Below, piece by piece: positions 63,410-64,000 of a DNA stretch of 64,000 nt (its first letter is position 1; each line of letters starts with the position of its first letter). The notes beneath the pieces are model-generated. The model worked only from the letters and a program-made list of their open reading frames with translations. It had not been told where the DNA came from and ran no database searches. The DNA is from Brachypodius melanocephalos. Its lineage: Eukaryota; Chordata; Aves; Passeriformes; Pycnonotidae. The translations under genes were made by a program, and so were the position numbers. The stretch spans positions 1,115,281-1,179,280 of the forward strand of contig VZSR01000598.1 of the NCBI GenBank assembly GCA_013398615.1, read 5' to 3'.

Positions 63410-64000
63410 GTTTTTTATACTTCATATTTGAGTCATACGAAAAGACAATAATCATGGGACAACAACACCCCAAATTCAGGGTTTGATGACTACTAAGCAA
63501 TTTTTCCTTGGTTTTTCTCTTACTAGTGTGATTTGATATCAGTGAATAATTACTCTTCCTTTTTTTTAATAAAAACTCTAGCTGATGGACCTTTTAGTTT
63601 CTCTTCTGCATTTTTTCCAGCATTTATAATGCTTAACTTGGGACTTGACGTCTCTCAAGGTGCTCATTTGGAATGATTTATATGGGCTTTGTTAGTTCAG
63701 TGGCCGGTGGGTAATTCTAGAAATTAAATATTACCTGGTTTTTATTGATATAACTATAAGCACTTAACAGAAGTAGTAAACATTACTATTCCTAATTTCT
63801 AGGCAAGGTAATAAAAATATAGACTGAAAAGTGGCTATCAGTATAGGAACCAGGTAATGATAAAAAATTACCAGAAGGATGGACCTGATCCTTCATTAGC
63901 CAAAAACTCCTACAGACTGCAGTCAAAATCTGCCTTGAATGAAAATGATCAAGGGCTCTCGAGCTGTGGCCTGTGTAAAGTTAATCTGAGAATCTTATTC

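Larger units (their letters stand above)
54625..64000. other. Non-coding 5' flank of LHX2, distal
   Basis: No gene recognised. AT-rich with several homeodomain-motif clusters (listed separately), a GC patch at 55430-55560, another at 62120-62260, and two microsatellites. Open frames are short and unlike known families. Confidence 0.5.

Noticed and set aside
1..64000. CRISPR arrays, operons, tRNA or rRNA genes
   Set aside because: No spaced identical repeats, no bacterial gene packing and no recognisable structural RNA gene; the window is vertebrate nuclear DNA.

Overview
This window looks like a single-gene neighbourhood from a bird nuclear genome (another sauropsid is possible). The evidence is the intron-exon structure of a LIM-homeodomain gene, fragments of CR1 LINEs (the dominant avian retroposon), CpG-rich islands in AT-rich non-coding DNA, and no bacterial-style gene packing. 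The one gene I can support is LHX2 on the minus strand: five coding exons from the ATG at 47843 to the stop at 30536, with all splice junctions readable. The spliced coding sequence is 1200 nt, giving 399 aa, against about 406 aa in mammals.

Layout: 1-30.0 kb is the 3' flank of LHX2. It holds no recognisable gene, a CpG island at about 9.75-10.98 kb far from any exon, a smaller one at 20.45-20.74 kb, a 9 x 15 bp minisatellite at 13.25-13.38 kb and two CR1 fragments. 30.0-48.8 kb is LHX2 (3' UTR, exons 5 to 1, 5' UTR and CpG-island promoter). Intron 3 (8.5 kb) contains a CR1 fragment, a CpG island with a 43-nt poly-G run, and an AT-rich block beside exon 3 that resembles a conserved element. 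49-64 kb is the 5' flank: AT-rich, with no gene, several clusters of TAATTA-type homeodomain motifs, a 68-nt poly-A run and microsatellites. Large gene-poor flanks are typical of developmental transcription factor genes controlled by distant enhancers.

LHX2 protein carries two zinc-binding LIM domains (residues about 53-108 and 115-170), a basic linker and a homeodomain (about 259-318). It acts in the nucleus in forebrain, eye and limb patterning, with LDB1 as LIM-domain cofactor. Points worth following up are a possible in-frame N-terminal extension with a Gln tract, a NAGNAG acceptor at exon 2, absence of the mammalian poly-alanine tract, a perfect 12-bp inverted repeat just after the stop codon, and paired TAATTAG sites in intron 4. 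I see no evidence of a new multi-gene system. The enhancer calls are inference and need comparative alignment.
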